Below are positions 8,366 to 17,436 of a DNA stretch of 64,000 nucleotides, in pieces. How positions within the stretch are numbered: position 1 is the first letter of the stretch; each line of letters starts with the position of its first letter. Both the position numbers and the translations under genes were made by a program. Under the pieces are notes generated by a model. That model saw nothing but the letters and a program-made list of their open reading frames with translations. It searched no databases and was not told the origin of the DNA. This DNA is from HRBIN30 sp964534275 (GTDB lineage: Bacteria > Desulfobacterota > Binatia > HRBIN30). The DNA is taken from positions 1-64,000 of the forward strand of contig CAZHQG010000012.1 of NCBI GenBank assembly GCA_964534275.1, read 5' to 3'.

Positions 8366-9727
8366 CTACACACGGCGCAACCGAACTCCAAAAAACCCAT
8401 CCAATCCGTGTTGGTGAGGAAAAGTACGCAACGCGCCGTGTGGATCGACCACTGCTGGCCAAGGAATCACAGGCTCCGGTGGCGGAGACTCTCGGACAAA
8501 GTCGGAATGTTTGCCCAAGAAGTCCTCGACGACCTCGTCGTTCTCGGCGCGTACGATCGTGCACGTGGCGTAAACCAGCACTCCGCCTGGTCGGACGTGC
8601 CGGCTTGCTGCTTCGAGTAGCTCTCGCTGCAGGACGGCAAGCTGCTCAATCGACTCCGGGCTTCGCCGCCAGCGAATTTCTGGATGCTGGCGCAGCGTTC
8701 CGAGCCCGCTACACGGGGCATCGAGCAGCACCCGATCGAACAAGCCAGCTGGATCGGACCACCCTCGCGCGTCGGCCAGCACATCTTTCACGATGCTGAT
8801 CCCGAGGCGGCGCGCTTCAGCGCGCAACTGCGCGAGTCCTTTATGCTGCGTGTCCACAGCGACAACTTCCCCCTGATTGTTCATCAGCTCGGCCAAATGG
8901 AGACTTTTCCCTCCGGGGGCCGCACAAAGGTCGAGCACGCGCTCCCCCGGGTTTGGCGCAACCAAGTACGACACCAATTGCGCTGCTTCGCCCTGCACCG
9001 AGTAACGTCCGTTCGCATACAGCGGGTGCGAGGCCGGGTCGAACCCACCGATTACGATTGCGGCCGGAGAAAAGGAACCCGGGACACCATGCAAACCATC
9101 GCGCCGCAAAGCCTCCAGGACTTCCTCACGCTTGGCGCGCATGCAGTTTACTCGCAATGTCGTGGGCGCAGGCTCGTTATTTGCGCGCAGCAAGGCCTCG
9201 GTTTGCTCTTGCCCCAACTCAGCAAGCCACCGCTCCACCAGCCATCGCGGGTGCGAGTAGCGCACGCTGAGATAACCAGCTGGATCACGGTCGCGTGCAG
9301 GCAACGGGACCCCCTGCCAGCCTGTCGCAGCTCGGCGCAACACCGCGTTGACCAGCCCTACTGCGGCCCCATGCTTGTATGACTTCGCGAGCTCCACGGC
9401 GGTATCCACCGCAGCGAACGCGGGAACCCTTTGAAGCTGGCACAGCTGAAACATGGCCATGCGCAAAAGCACACGAATCGGCGGGTCGAGCTCGACTAGA
9501 GGCCGGACGCAAAAGCCAGCCAGCAGATGATCCAGGTAAAGCTGCCAGGCCAATGTCCCGTACACGAGCCGAACAGCCAAAGCCCGATCCGCCGGAGCCA
9601 ACACCGCACGTGACAGTGCCTGGCCAAGGAGTATGTCCGCATACCCCCCTTGTTCGACGCGTTGGAGCACCCGCCAGGCCAACGCCCGAGGGTCGCTCTG
9701 TGGTTTTTGCTTGCCTGAGCGAGACAT
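8366..9727 (-). CDS. rsmB: 16S rRNA (cytosine-967-C5)-methyltransferase
   Basis: This enzyme methylates C5 of C967 of 16S rRNA with S-adenosylmethionine. The 453 residues comprise an N-terminal NusB-like RNA-binding domain (about 1-140), a linker, and a Rossmann-fold methyltransferase with the SAM loop VLDLCAAPGGKSLHLAELM. The two family cysteines are present in DAPCSGLGT and YATCTIV. The C terminus ends in the usual DGFFGVRLRR strand. Its start is 5 bases after the fmt stop, which implies translational coupling. Confidence 0.95.
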   Translation of the reverse strand: MSRSGKQKPQSDPRALAWRVLQRVEQGGYADILLGQALSRAVLAPADRALAVRLVYGTLAWQLYLDHLLAGFCVRPLVELDPPIRVLLRMAMFQLCQLQRVPAFAAVDTAVELAKSYKHGAAVGLVNAVLRRAATGWQGVPLPARDRDPAGYLSVRYSHPRWLVERWLAELGQEQTEALLRANNEPAPTTLRVNCMRAKREEVLEALRRDGLHGVPGSFSPAAIVIGGFDPASHPLYANGRYSVQGEAAQLVSYLVAPNPGERVLDLCAAPGGKSLHLAELMNNQGEVVAVDTQHKGLAQLRAEARRLGISIVKDVLADARGWSDPAGLFDRVLLDAPCSGLGTLRQHPEIRWRRSPESIEQLAVLQRELLEAASRHVRPGGVLVYATCTIVRAENDEVVEDFLGKHSDFVRESPPPEPVIPWPAVVDPHGALRTFPHQHGLDGFFGVRLRRV

Positions 9728-9732
9728 CGTTC

Positions 9733-10731
9733 TCAGACAAGCCGATCCCCCGGGCGCCAGCGCACGCCACGGGCGAACGCCGAACCCGCAGACTTACGCC
9801 GCCCTTCCAACTGAACCTCGATGAGCTCGAGCGCCCCGACCCGACACGCCACCACCAACCGTGGCTCTACCTCGAGCACCGTACCGGGAAGCGTACCCTC
9901 GCTGCCAGCGTCTTCCAGTGCCCGAGCACGATAAACCTTCACCCGCTTTCCCTGCCAAAGAAAAAAAGCGCCAGGGTTCGGAGCGAACGCTCGCACGAGG
10001 CGACTGATCGCGTCCGCTGACTGGTTCCAGTCGATCAACGCCTGCTCCTTTCTCAGTGCAGGGGCGAAGGTCACCTGACTCGAATCCTGCGGCTGTGGCG
10101 TCAGTCGACCCGCGTGCCAAGCACGTAACGCTTCGACCAAACACTCGGCACCCTCGCGTGCTAGCCGGGCCTGCAACTCGCCACATGTTTCCTCCGGCTC
10201 GATGAAGACCGAGCGTTGCAAGAGCACCGGACCCGCATCCATCTCCTCGCTCATCAGCATGATGGTGATCCCGGTAACCTGCTCTCCGTTCAAAAGCGCC
10301 CACTGGATCGGAGCAGCTCCGCGATACTTCGGAAGCAGCGACGCATGAACGTTGATGCAACCATGGGGCGGAATTTCCAAAATCTCGCGGGGCAGAATCT
10401 TGCCGTACGCTGCCACGACGATCACGTCGGGACGCCATGCCCGCAGAGCGGCAAACAACTCCGGGTTGTCGCCCACTTTGGACGGTTGGAGCACCGGCAA
10501 CTGGAGTTCTTGGGCAACGAGCTTCACGGGCGGCGGGGTTGGTTTTTGCCCCCGTCCGGCAGGCTTATCTGGCTGCGTCACCACCCCGACTACCCGTTCC
10601 CGTGCTTGCACCAAAGCGCGCAAGGATGGCACGGCAAAGTCGGGCGTACCAAAAAAAACGATGCGCCAACCAGTTGGCGCACCGCCGTGGGTTCGATCCG
10701 ATTCGCTTTGAGGAGCTTCGTCCGTCGTCAC
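9733..10731 (-). CDS. fmt: Methionyl-tRNA formyltransferase
   Basis: Formylates initiator Met-tRNA with 10-formyltetrahydrofolate. The N-terminal catalytic domain begins WRIVFFGTPDFAVPSL, and the folate-binding and active-site segment has NVHASLLPKYRGAAPIQWALLNG followed by GITIMLMSEEMDAGP. A C-terminal OB-like tRNA-binding domain follows. I chose the GTG at 10731 because it overlaps the def stop as GTGA, a classic coupled junction. This leaves about 20 extra residues before the usual family start, and no other start codon lies between. A longer form from 10782 would overlap def needlessly. Confidence 0.93.
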   Translation of the reverse strand: MTTDEAPQSESDRTHGGAPTGWRIVFFGTPDFAVPSLRALVQARERVVGVVTQPDKPAGRGQKPTPPPVKLVAQELQLPVLQPSKVGDNPELFAALRAWRPDVIVVAAYGKILPREILEIPPHGCINVHASLLPKYRGAAPIQWALLNGEQVTGITIMLMSEEMDAGPVLLQRSVFIEPEETCGELQARLAREGAECLVEALRAWHAGRLTPQPQDSSQVTFAPALRKEQALIDWNQSADAISRLVRAFAPNPGAFFLWQGKRVKVYRARALEDAGSEGTLPGTVLEVEPRLVVACRVGALELIEVQLEGRRKSAGSAFARGVRWRPGDRLV

Positions 10732-11270
10732 AAGCTGCTCGAAGCCGCTAGCACTTCTTCCGGAAAACCATCTCGCATCCACTTGCGCAACCGGCGGCGG
10801 TAAAGGTCGCGCTTGAGGCTACTGATTCGATCGATAAACAACTTACCGTCGAGGTGATCGATCTCGTGCTGCAAGGCAACGGCAAATAGTCCCTCTGCCT
10901 CGATCTCTACCTCCTGTTCGTCGGGTGTCCATGCCCGCACGCACACCTTCGCGGCACGCCGTACTTCGGCTGTGTAACCAATGACGCTCAGGCAACCTTC
11001 TTCGAAGACGATCGTCCCTTCCCGAGCCACAATTTCCGGATTGACGAGCTTCACCAGCCCCTGTCCCTGGTGTTCCTTGTCTACATCCAGGACGATGACG
11101 CGTTGGTGCACACCGACTTGAGGTGCTGCAAGACCGATCCCCGGCGCGCGGTACATGGTTTCTACCATGTCCTCGACGAGTTCCTGGATGTGCCCATCGA
11201 TGTTGCTGACCGGTGCCGAGCGTTTTTTCAAAGCTGGGTCCGGGTATTTCAGAATTGTCCGTAATGCCAT
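10728..11270 (-). CDS. def: Peptide deformylase
   Basis: Removes the N-terminal formyl group from nascent proteins using a bound metal ion. All three motifs are present: GIGLAAPQVG (I), EEGCLS with the metal-ligand Cys (II) and QHEIDHLDG with two ligand His and the catalytic Glu (III). The start MALRTILKYPDPAL fits family alignments; an in-frame start eight codons upstream gives an atypical leader. It is 180 residues, first gene of def-fmt-rsmB-rpe, and its TGA overlaps the fmt GTG. Confidence 0.96.
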   Translation of the reverse strand: MALRTILKYPDPALKKRSAPVSNIDGHIQELVEDMVETMYRAPGIGLAAPQVGVHQRVIVLDVDKEHQGQGLVKLVNPEIVAREGTIVFEEGCLSVIGYTAEVRRAAKVCVRAWTPDEQEVEIEAEGLFAVALQHEIDHLDGKLFIDRISSLKRDLYRRRLRKWMRDGFPEEVLAASSSL

Positions 11271-11515
11271 GAGTCCGAACCTAGGGAAGACCAAAAGGAT
11301 GGTTCAAGGGCCCCGGCTCCAGGAACAACCGATCCCCGAGTAGCGTGGTTTCCGCGAGGCCTTACGGACTAGCATCCAAAGAGCAAGCCGGCACGAGCTT
11401 GTCGAGCCCAGCCAAGGGCTACGGGTTGTTCCGAGCTTGGCGTGATCGCCCGGTCGCGGAGAACTTCCGCAACCGCTGTGTTGCCCAAGCCGCACCCCAG
11501 TACCCGAAGGCCTGT

Positions 11516-14002
11516 TCAAGCAGGGGTTGGAGTCACGCTGGGCGTGAGCGAAGGGGAAGGTGTCGCTGTCGGAGTTGCCGTCTGTGTCCGCGTTGGGGAT
11601 TCGGTGACGGAGGGAGTCGCCGTCATCGTGGCTGTCGCGGTTGGCGTAACGGTAGGCGTTGCAGTTCGGCTAGGTGTCCATGTGCGCGTTGGGGACCTGG
11701 TACGGGTCAGCGTGACTGTTGCCGTTGGTGACGGCGAAGTAGGCGTCGCCGTTGGAGTGATGGTCGGTGTCGCAACGTGCACGACAACTTGCGCTGTGGG
11801 GCCGGTGTTGCCCGCCGTGTCGCGCAACGCCACGGTGAGCAAGTTCTCCCCGGGGGGGAAGACCATCGTCGAGGTTACTGCGGCGCAGAACTGCCACGTG
11901 GAAGTTGGCTGCAAAAGCTTCGGATCGCGAGACGCATCCATGATCGTGCATGGCGAGTTCACGCCGATATACGGATCGAATCGACACGCAAAGTCCACGA
12001 GTGCATCGGTAACGAATTGGTCGTCTGGATCGAAGCGAGGCGGGTCGACCCCTGGCACGCCGCCGCCGCCTTGCGAGGGCGGCCCGGTGTCGCACACTCT
12101 CGTACTTCCATTGCCCAAGTCACGGTTATTTTCGATCCAAAGGTCCGGCCGACCATCCAAGCCCGGAGCCAACGAAGTTCCCAGTGGCGCTCCGCTCAGC
12201 CCCGGACGGCCCTCGACAACAATCAAAAACTGACCAGAAGAAACGCGAAACACTCTGCGCCCGGCACTGTCTACTTCCGGCGTCGGTGTGGGCCAACCCT
12301 GACATTCTGGCTCACAACAAAAAACGCAGCCGTCGAGACGCGCAACCACCTCGAACGCCGTGACGTTGGGACCTCGCCCCGTTGGGGTAGGTGTCGCCGA
12401 CAGTGTAGCCGTCGGCGACAGCGTCGCTGTCCAGGTGGGCGTTCGACTCGGCGTCTGCGTACTCGTGGCCGTCGCGGTGCGTGTGGAGGTGCGCGTCAGC
12501 GTGGGCGTGGCCGTCCAGGTACTGGTCGGCGAGCGCGTCGGAGTGTGGGTGCGAGTGGGGGTACGCGTGATGGTCGGCGTCGACGTAATTGTCGGAGTGC
12601 GACTTGGCGTTGCGGAGGGCGTTTCCGTCGCTGTGTGGGTGGCCGTTGGGGACGAAGTTTCGGTTGGCGTCGGGGACGCGGTTGGCGTGAAACTGGGCGT
12701 GGCCGTTGAAGACGGGCTCGGCGTCGGCGTGATCGACGGAGTGGTGGTCTTCGTCGGTGTTTGACTTGGGGTCGCTGTTTGTGAGGCGGTAGGAGAGACT
12801 GACGGTGTTGGGGTTACACTCGGGGAGAGAGTCGCTGTGGGAGTGGGAGAGAGAGTGGGCGATAAAGTTGGGGACGGACTCGCGGTCGGTGTCGGAGATA
12901 CCGACGGGGTGCCTGAGAGCGAGGGCGTTGGAGATGCCGTCGCAGTTGGCGTTGCCGTCACCGAAGGCGACCAAGTACCCGTATCCGTGGGCGAGCTTGT
13001 TGGCGTTCGAGTCTCGCTCGGTGAGGGCGAAGGTGTGGGCTCTGGAGTCTCGCTGGGTGACGCGCTCGGTGTGGCAGTGACCGTACTCCTGGGAGTACGC
13101 GTGGGTGTCCGCGTTCGCGCTCCCGGAGCAGTAAAGGACGCCGTGGGTGTTTGCGTTGGTAGGGAACCTGGTATGGGCGTGCGGGTGGGCGTCCCAGTAC
13201 TTGTTCCGCTTGGCGTCGGCGACGATTCCGGTAGAGGCGACCATGTATTCGTAGGCTCCGGAGTACTTGTATACGAAGCCGTGGGGACCACGGTCTCGGT
13301 CGGCGTCACGGTCCCCGACGCGGTCAGGGTCGGCAGGACTGTGGCAGTGAGCGTCTCCGTCGGCACGGCCGTCGCAGTGAACGTCTCCGTCGGTGTCGTA
13401 GTCGGCGTTCGCAAAGGCGAGTTGGTCGCTGAGGGAGTAGACGTCGCGCTGCTCGGGGGCGTAGGAGTTGCGGTAGCAAGTGGGGACGGACTGGCAGTCC
13501 GAGTGGCCGACGGTTGAGCTGTCGCGGAAGGACTCGGACTCGGAGCCACAGTCGCCGGCTTTGTCGGTGTCCGCGTGGGTGTGGGCGTCGGCGTGGTTGA
13601 AAGCGTATGCGTGGAACTCGGCGTCGTCGCAGGGGTGGGTGTCAGGCTTACGGGAACACTAAAAGTTCGAGTGGGCGAAGCAGTCGGGATAGACGCTGCC
13701 GTGGCACTCGAGGTAGGCAATGCCGTAGCCGTCACACTGGATGTGGGCGTCCGTGTGGGTGACGGGGTGAACGAAGGCGCCAAGAGCCGGCGTACCGTGG
13801 CGACGACATCTGCCGCACTGATGATTCCGTCGCCGTTGGCGTCGGCGCCCGGGCAACTGGGCACTTCCTCGAACAGCGCATCGACGACGCAGACAGTTTC
13901 GTGCCCGGCCTCACGTGCGAGTTCGCGTCCGCTCGCCACCGAGGGTACAACAGGCACCCAAATGCCTAGGCTCAACACGATTGCCCGCAGTTTGCCCCAC
14001 AC
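11516..14002 (-). CDS. Secreted TPT-linker protein with EF-hand and novel Cys-rich domain (paralogue A)
   Basis: An 828-residue exported protein of unknown function. After a signal peptide (about 1-24) a short Cys-containing helix pair carries one dockerin-like calcium loop (DANGDGIISAAD, about residues 54-65). About 465 residues of Ser/Thr/Pro linker follow, then a globular region of about 200 residues (541-743) with the phrases LDGCVFCC, IVVEGRPG, VCDTGP, SQGGGGVPG, DFACRFD and FPPGENLL, and a second TPT tail. I do not recognise the globular domain. The next gene upstream on the same strand, 9 bases away, encodes a clear paralogue of it, so the pair is probably one transcript. No membrane anchor or sorting signal is visible after the tail. 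Confidence 0.8.
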   Translation of the reverse strand: MWGKLRAIVLSLGIWVPVVPSVASGRELAREAGHETVCVVDALFEEVPSCPGADANGDGIISAADVVATVRRLLAPSFTPSPTRTPTSSVTATALPTSSATAASIPTASPTRTFSVPVSLTPTPATTPSSTHTLSTTPTPTPTRTPTKPATVAPSPSPSATAQPSATRTASPSPLATATPTPPSSATSTPSATNSPLRTPTTTPTETFTATAVPTETLTATVLPTLTASGTVTPTETVVPTASYTSTPEPTNTWSPLPESSPTPSGTSTGTPTRTPIPGSLPTQTPTASFTAPGARTRTPTRTPRSTVTATPSASPSETPEPTPSPSPSETRTPTSSPTDTGTWSPSVTATPTATASPTPSLSGTPSVSPTPTASPSPTLSPTLSPTPTATLSPSVTPTPSVSPTASQTATPSQTPTKTTTPSITPTPSPSSTATPSFTPTASPTPTETSSPTATHTATETPSATPSRTPTITSTPTITRTPTRTHTPTRSPTSTWTATPTLTRTSTRTATATSTQTPSRTPTWTATLSPTATLSATPTPTGRGPNVTAFEVVARLDGCVFCCEPECQGWPTPTPEVDSAGRRVFRVSSGQFLIVVEGRPGLSGAPLGTSLAPGLDGRPDLWIENNRDLGNGSTRVCDTGPPSQGGGGVPGVDPPRFDPDDQFVTDALVDFACRFDPYIGVNSPCTIMDASRDPKLLQPTSTWQFCAAVTSTMVFPPGENLLTVALRDTAGNTGPTAQVVVHVATPTITPTATPTSPSPTATVTLTRTRSPTRTWTPSRTATPTVTPTATATMTATPSVTESPTRTQTATPTATPSPSLTPSVTPTPA
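12383..13790 (-). repeat. Thr-Pro-Thr coding low-complexity repeat
   Basis: About 1.4 kb of degenerate short repeats encode runs of TPT, SPT, TPS and TAT. On the opposite strand they read as GVGV-type frames that are shadows. The repeat is not a perfect tandem array: codons vary, which points to old selection for composition rather than recent slippage. Confidence 0.85.
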
Positions 14003-14011
14003 AGTGGCACC

Positions 14012-15967
14012 TCATGGAGTCCTGGTTGGAGTACGGGTGGGTGTTGGCGTTGCTACCCGCACAACCACTTGAGCAGTCGGTCCAGGATTGCCCAAAACGT
14101 CGCGAAGCCGCACCGTAAGGAGATTTTCTCCCGGAGGGAACGCTGCGGTCGAGGCGACGAAGTCGCAAAATTGTGCCGTCGACTGGGGCACGACTAGGCG
14201 CGGCTCGCGGCCTTCGTCGAGAATGGTGCACGGCGAAGCCGCACTCACAGAGGAGTCGAAACGGCAAGCAAAATCGAGCAACGCGGCGGTGATCAGGCTG
14301 CTGTTTGGATCGAAGCTCGGCGGCCAAATTCCGGGCACGCCGCCACCGCCTTGTGAAACCGGACCCGTGTCGCACACCTTCAAGCTACCGTCCCCCATGT
14401 CGCGCGAATTCTGAATTTGCAAATCCGGCCGCCCGTCGGGTCCAGCTTCCAACGAGGTCCCGACCGCAATCCCGTTCGGCCCTGGGCGTCCTTCGACCAC
14501 GATAATGAACTGCCCGCTGCGCGTAAAAAACACCTGACGGCCGAAGCTATCGATCACGGGAGTGGGTGTTGGAGTCCGGCGACAGCGGGCATCGCAACAA
14601 AACACGCATCCATCGAGGCTGGTAATGATTCCGAAAAAGGTCACCTGGGGCCCGACTGCAACCGGGGTAGCCGTCGGGCTTGCAGTGGCTGAGCGTGTGC
14701 GTGTCGGGGTGAACAGGGGCGTGCTCGTGCGGGTTGTGGTCGGCGAACGGGTGGGGGTCAGCGTCAAGGACGGTGTCGGGGTCGGTGTCGCGCTCGCCGT
14801 TCGAGTTGGCGTGCGAGTAAAACTTGGAGTCAGTGGGACGCTGGGTGTGGGCGTACTCGTGGCGCTGCGCGTCGGTGTACTCGAGGGCGTGCCACTCGCT
14901 GTCGGCGAGTTCGTTGGCGACCGGGTCGCGGTTGACGAGCGAGTGGGCGTGCCCGTCAGGGTCTGGGTGGGCGTGGGGGTTGTGGTGCGGGTTGTGGTCG
15001 GCGTGCGCGTAGGCGTTGGCGTAGCCGAGGCCGACGCGGTGCGTGTCGCCGTCGCAACTTGGGTAGCCGTCACGGTGGCCGCTGGGGTTGGGGTTCGGCT
15101 GAACGTGGGGCTCGGAGACCACCGTACGGTCGCGGACGGTGTCCCCGTGACGGTTGGCGAAGCGGTGCCGGTGGCACTTGGCGACGCAGACACAACCGGA
15201 GAAGCCACAAGTGTCGGAGTACGAGTTGCTGTCTCCGTGCCCGTCGGGGTGGGTAGGTCCGTCGGTGTCTCCGAGGGTGTTTGGCTGGGGGTCAGCGTGG
15301 CGGTGGGTGTGCCTGTTCCGGTGTTCGTCGGGCGTGGCGTCCAAGTGGGGGTGCGCGTTCGCGTCGGCGGGATGGTGTTCGAGGCTGTGGGGGTGGCAGT
15401 AGGCGAGCCAGTGCGCGTCGGTGTTCGTGTGAACGACGGCGTGCGCGTTTGCGTAGCGGTGCCGGTGGCCGTGGGCGTCAGCGTCCACAAATGCGATGGC
15501 ACCGCGGTATTCGTCGGGGTGTGCGCCGCTGTTGGAGTTGCGGACCCGGGAGCCGTCTCCGTTGGTGTCGGAGTTCCCTCTGCGGCAGTTGGCTCGGGCA
15601 CCGTGGGAGTTTCGGTCGGCTCGAGCGACGGTTCTGGGGTGGGCGACGGAGCGATTCTATCCGTGGGTGTGGGACTCGAAAAAAGCGTCGGCGTCAGGCT
15701 TGCGCTCGGCGTTGGTTCCACGAACACGAGCCTGAGGGTGGCAGCTACCGCGTCGGCCGCGTTCTCTCGGCCGTCGCCGTTGGGGTCTTCGTAACCGCAC
15801 GGCGGCACTCCTCCGAAGAGCGCTGCGACCACCGCGGGAAGCACCTCATCGGGGTGATCCACGGGCAGACAGGCAGCGCGGGCGGAAGTGCTCCAAATCA
15901 ACAGCACTGCCACCGCGCCTCCCAAGCCGCCTCGCCAGGCCCGCGCCCTCCATCGTGTTCGAACCAT
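14012..15967 (-). CDS. Secreted TPT-linker protein with novel Cys-rich domain (paralogue B)
   Basis: A 651-residue paralogue of the protein encoded just downstream. It has a signal peptide (about 1-31), a segment with a degenerate dockerin-like loop (DPNGDGRENAAD, about 61-72), a TPT linker (about 82-436) and the same unrecognised domain of about 200 residues (437-638) with LDGCVFCC, IVVEGRPG, VCDTGP, SQGGGGVPG and DFACRFD. It ends in a short TPTRTPTRTP tail, so it lacks most of the C-terminal linker of paralogue A. By eye well over half of the domain positions are identical between the two, and the cysteines are kept. This suggests a tandem duplication followed by linker drift. Confidence 0.8.
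   Translation of the reverse strand: MVRTRWRARAWRGGLGGAVAVLLIWSTSARAACLPVDHPDEVLPAVVAALFGGVPPCGYEDPNGDGRENAADAVAATLRLVFVEPTPSASLTPTLFSSPTPTDRIAPSPTPEPSLEPTETPTVPEPTAAEGTPTPTETAPGSATPTAAHTPTNTAVPSHLWTLTPTATGTATQTRTPSFTRTPTRTGSPTATPTASNTIPPTRTRTPTWTPRPTNTGTGTPTATLTPSQTPSETPTDLPTPTGTETATRTPTLVASPVVSASPSATGTASPTVTGTPSATVRWSPSPTFSRTPTPAATVTATQVATATRTASASATPTPTRTPTTTRTTTPTPTQTLTGTPTRSSTATRSPTNSPTASGTPSSTPTRSATSTPTPSVPLTPSFTRTPTRTASATPTPTPSLTLTPTRSPTTTRTSTPLFTPTRTRSATASPTATPVAVGPQVTFFGIITSLDGCVFCCDARCRRTPTPTPVIDSFGRQVFFTRSGQFIIVVEGRPGPNGIAVGTSLEAGPDGRPDLQIQNSRDMGDGSLKVCDTGPVSQGGGGVPGIWPPSFDPNSSLITAALLDFACRFDSSVSAASPCTILDEGREPRLVVPQSTAQFCDFVASTAAFPPGENLLTVRLRDVLGNPGPTAQVVVRVATPTPTRTPTRTP
14660..15725 (-). 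repeat. Thr-Pro-Thr coding low-complexity repeat
   Basis: About 1.1 kb of short degenerate repeats encoding Thr, Pro, Ser and Arg-rich linker in paralogue B, of the same type as the array in the neighbouring gene. Confidence 0.85.
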
Positions 15968-16039
15968 TTAGATCATCCTGTATGCGCGGGCACACGGGTG
16001 TTTGCAATCCGCCAAAGCTGGCGGATCGATTGGCCAAAC

Positions 16040-16498
16040 TCAGTAGGTACCGCCGAGTTTGCTGTGGTCCCAACTGCTCACGCGCACGGGACGGATACGA
16101 ACCACGACACGCTTTTGCGCCTGGCGCCGCAGTGCTTCCTCCACACCCGGTGGAAACGCGCCGAGCATTTTCTCGTGGATGCGCTTGAGTACGGCGACCG
16201 TATAGTCGAGATCTCGCACGAGTTCGGCCTCGCCGCGGATCAGCACACCTTTGAGGGTATCATACGTTTCACCCGACTCGACCATAAAAGCCACTTTCGG
16301 ATTACGTTCCACATTCCGTGCCTTTTGGGATTTCGCGTAGGTCGTCATGACCGGACACTGGTCTTCCATCGCGAACCACATGGCGACCGTATGCGGGTAG
16401 CCCCAAGGGTCGATCGTGGAAAAGGCAGCGGTGCGTGCAGTGCTCAAAAACGTCGCGCGTTCCTCAGGGGACATTTCAATTTGCTTTCTTCGATTCAT
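16040..16498 (-). CDS. Pyridoxamine-phosphate-oxidase-fold flavin/F420-binding protein
   Basis: A 152-residue split beta-barrel protein of the PPOX class. Seen in the sequence are FLSTARTAAFSTIDPWGYPHTVAMWF, the RNVERNPKVAFMVESGETYDTLKGVLIRGEAEL segment and a basic C-terminal strand RVVVRIRPVRVSSWDHSKL. Related families use FMN or F420 in small-molecule redox reactions; the cofactor cannot be fixed here. The start MNRRKQIEMSPEE is chosen because GGGAGGG precedes it; longer in-frame forms give an unlikely leader. It follows the alpha/beta hydrolase by 25 bases and may share its transcript. Confidence 0.8.
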   Translation of the reverse strand: MNRRKQIEMSPEERATFLSTARTAAFSTIDPWGYPHTVAMWFAMEDQCPVMTTYAKSQKARNVERNPKVAFMVESGETYDTLKGVLIRGEAELVRDLDYTVAVLKRIHEKMLGAFPPGVEEALRRQAQKRVVVRIRPVRVSSWDHSKLGGTY

Positions 16499-16523
16499 GA
16501 TCCCTCCCTTCCCGTATGCATCG

Positions 16524-17339
16524 TCACGACCTCGCCGCGCAGCCTTCGCTGGCGAAATCCACACCTGCAAGAAAGCTAAGCACGCCACACCCAAACGCCT
16601 CCGGTTGCTCCAGTGGCAGGTTGTGACCTGCCGAGGGGACGAGCAGCAGCCGCGCGCACGGGAGGGCGCGTGCCATTTTCACGGAGCCCCCAGGCGGGGT
16701 TAGTTGGTCGTCGAGCCCTTGGAAAATCAACACGGGTTTTCGCACCCGAGCCAGTTCCGCGGTGAAGTTGTAGGCAGCCACTGCCCGAGCCGCCGCTGCG
16801 TACGCAAGCGGGTCGCACTGGCGCGTCGCATCCTCCAGTTGGCGCACGCGTTCGGGGAAGCGTTCCGCAAATGCTGGAGAAACAGAACGACTGGCATCGA
16901 CCCTGTTTTCCTGAAAGCCTCGTTTCTCGATCAAGTCGGCAAGCCGAAGCCAGGCAGCCTGAGCGCGTGGGCCAACCTCGCTGGAGGTGGACACCAACAC
17001 CACCGAGCGCACCCGCTCCGGGTGGTCCAGCACAAATCGCTGGGCAATGACGCCGCCCATCGAAATTCCCAACAAGTGCACCGCATCGACACCCGCGTGC
17101 TCGAGCAGTGCCAACAAGTCGCAGGTGTAGTCTTCAAGCGAGTACGGGCCAGGAGGACGATCGGATTCACCAAAGCCTCGCAAGTCGGGACGTAATACTC
17201 GGTGGTGGCGGGCAAAGATCGGCGCGTGCTCGTCCCACACGTGGCAGTTCCCGCCAAGCCCGTGCAACAACACCAATGGAGTGCCGCTGCCTTCGTCCAA
17301 GTAATGCAGCCTCAGCCCGCCCGCAGCAACCAAACGCAT
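16524..17339 (-). CDS. Alpha/beta hydrolase
   Basis: A 271-residue alpha/beta hydrolase fold enzyme. The oxyanion-loop motif LLHGLGGN, the nucleophile elbow GISMGG with the catalytic Ser, the acid in QGLDDQLTP and the final His in SAGHNLPLEQP give a full triad. The family includes esterases, haloperoxidase-like and C-C bond hydrolases, so the substrate stays open. It lies downstream of rpoH with about 100 bases between, in the same direction as the PPOX-fold gene that follows. Confidence 0.85.
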   Translation of the reverse strand: MRLVAAGGLRLHYLDEGSGTPLVLLHGLGGNCHVWDEHAPIFARHHRVLRPDLRGFGESDRPPGPYSLEDYTCDLLALLEHAGVDAVHLLGISMGGVIAQRFVLDHPERVRSVVLVSTSSEVGPRAQAAWLRLADLIEKRGFQENRVDASRSVSPAFAERFPERVRQLEDATRQCDPLAYAAAARAVAAYNFTAELARVRKPVLIFQGLDDQLTPPGGSVKMARALPCARLLLVPSAGHNLPLEQPEAFGCGVLSFLAGVDFASEGCAARS

Positions 17340-17436
17340 AGCAGCGCCTTGTAGCCCACGCGCTCTATACGGCCAAGGGTGATGCGCGGTTCTCGCAGGC
17401 TCGCGAGCAAGCCCGCCACGAGGCCGGGTGCGATCG

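Noticed and set aside
11442..15794. Long plus-strand frames rich in Gly-Val opposite the TPT genes
   Set aside because: They are the complement of the TPT repeats, with no ribosome sites and no domain; the same effect appears at 6.2-6.9, 30.7-32.0 and 57.0-57.6 kb.
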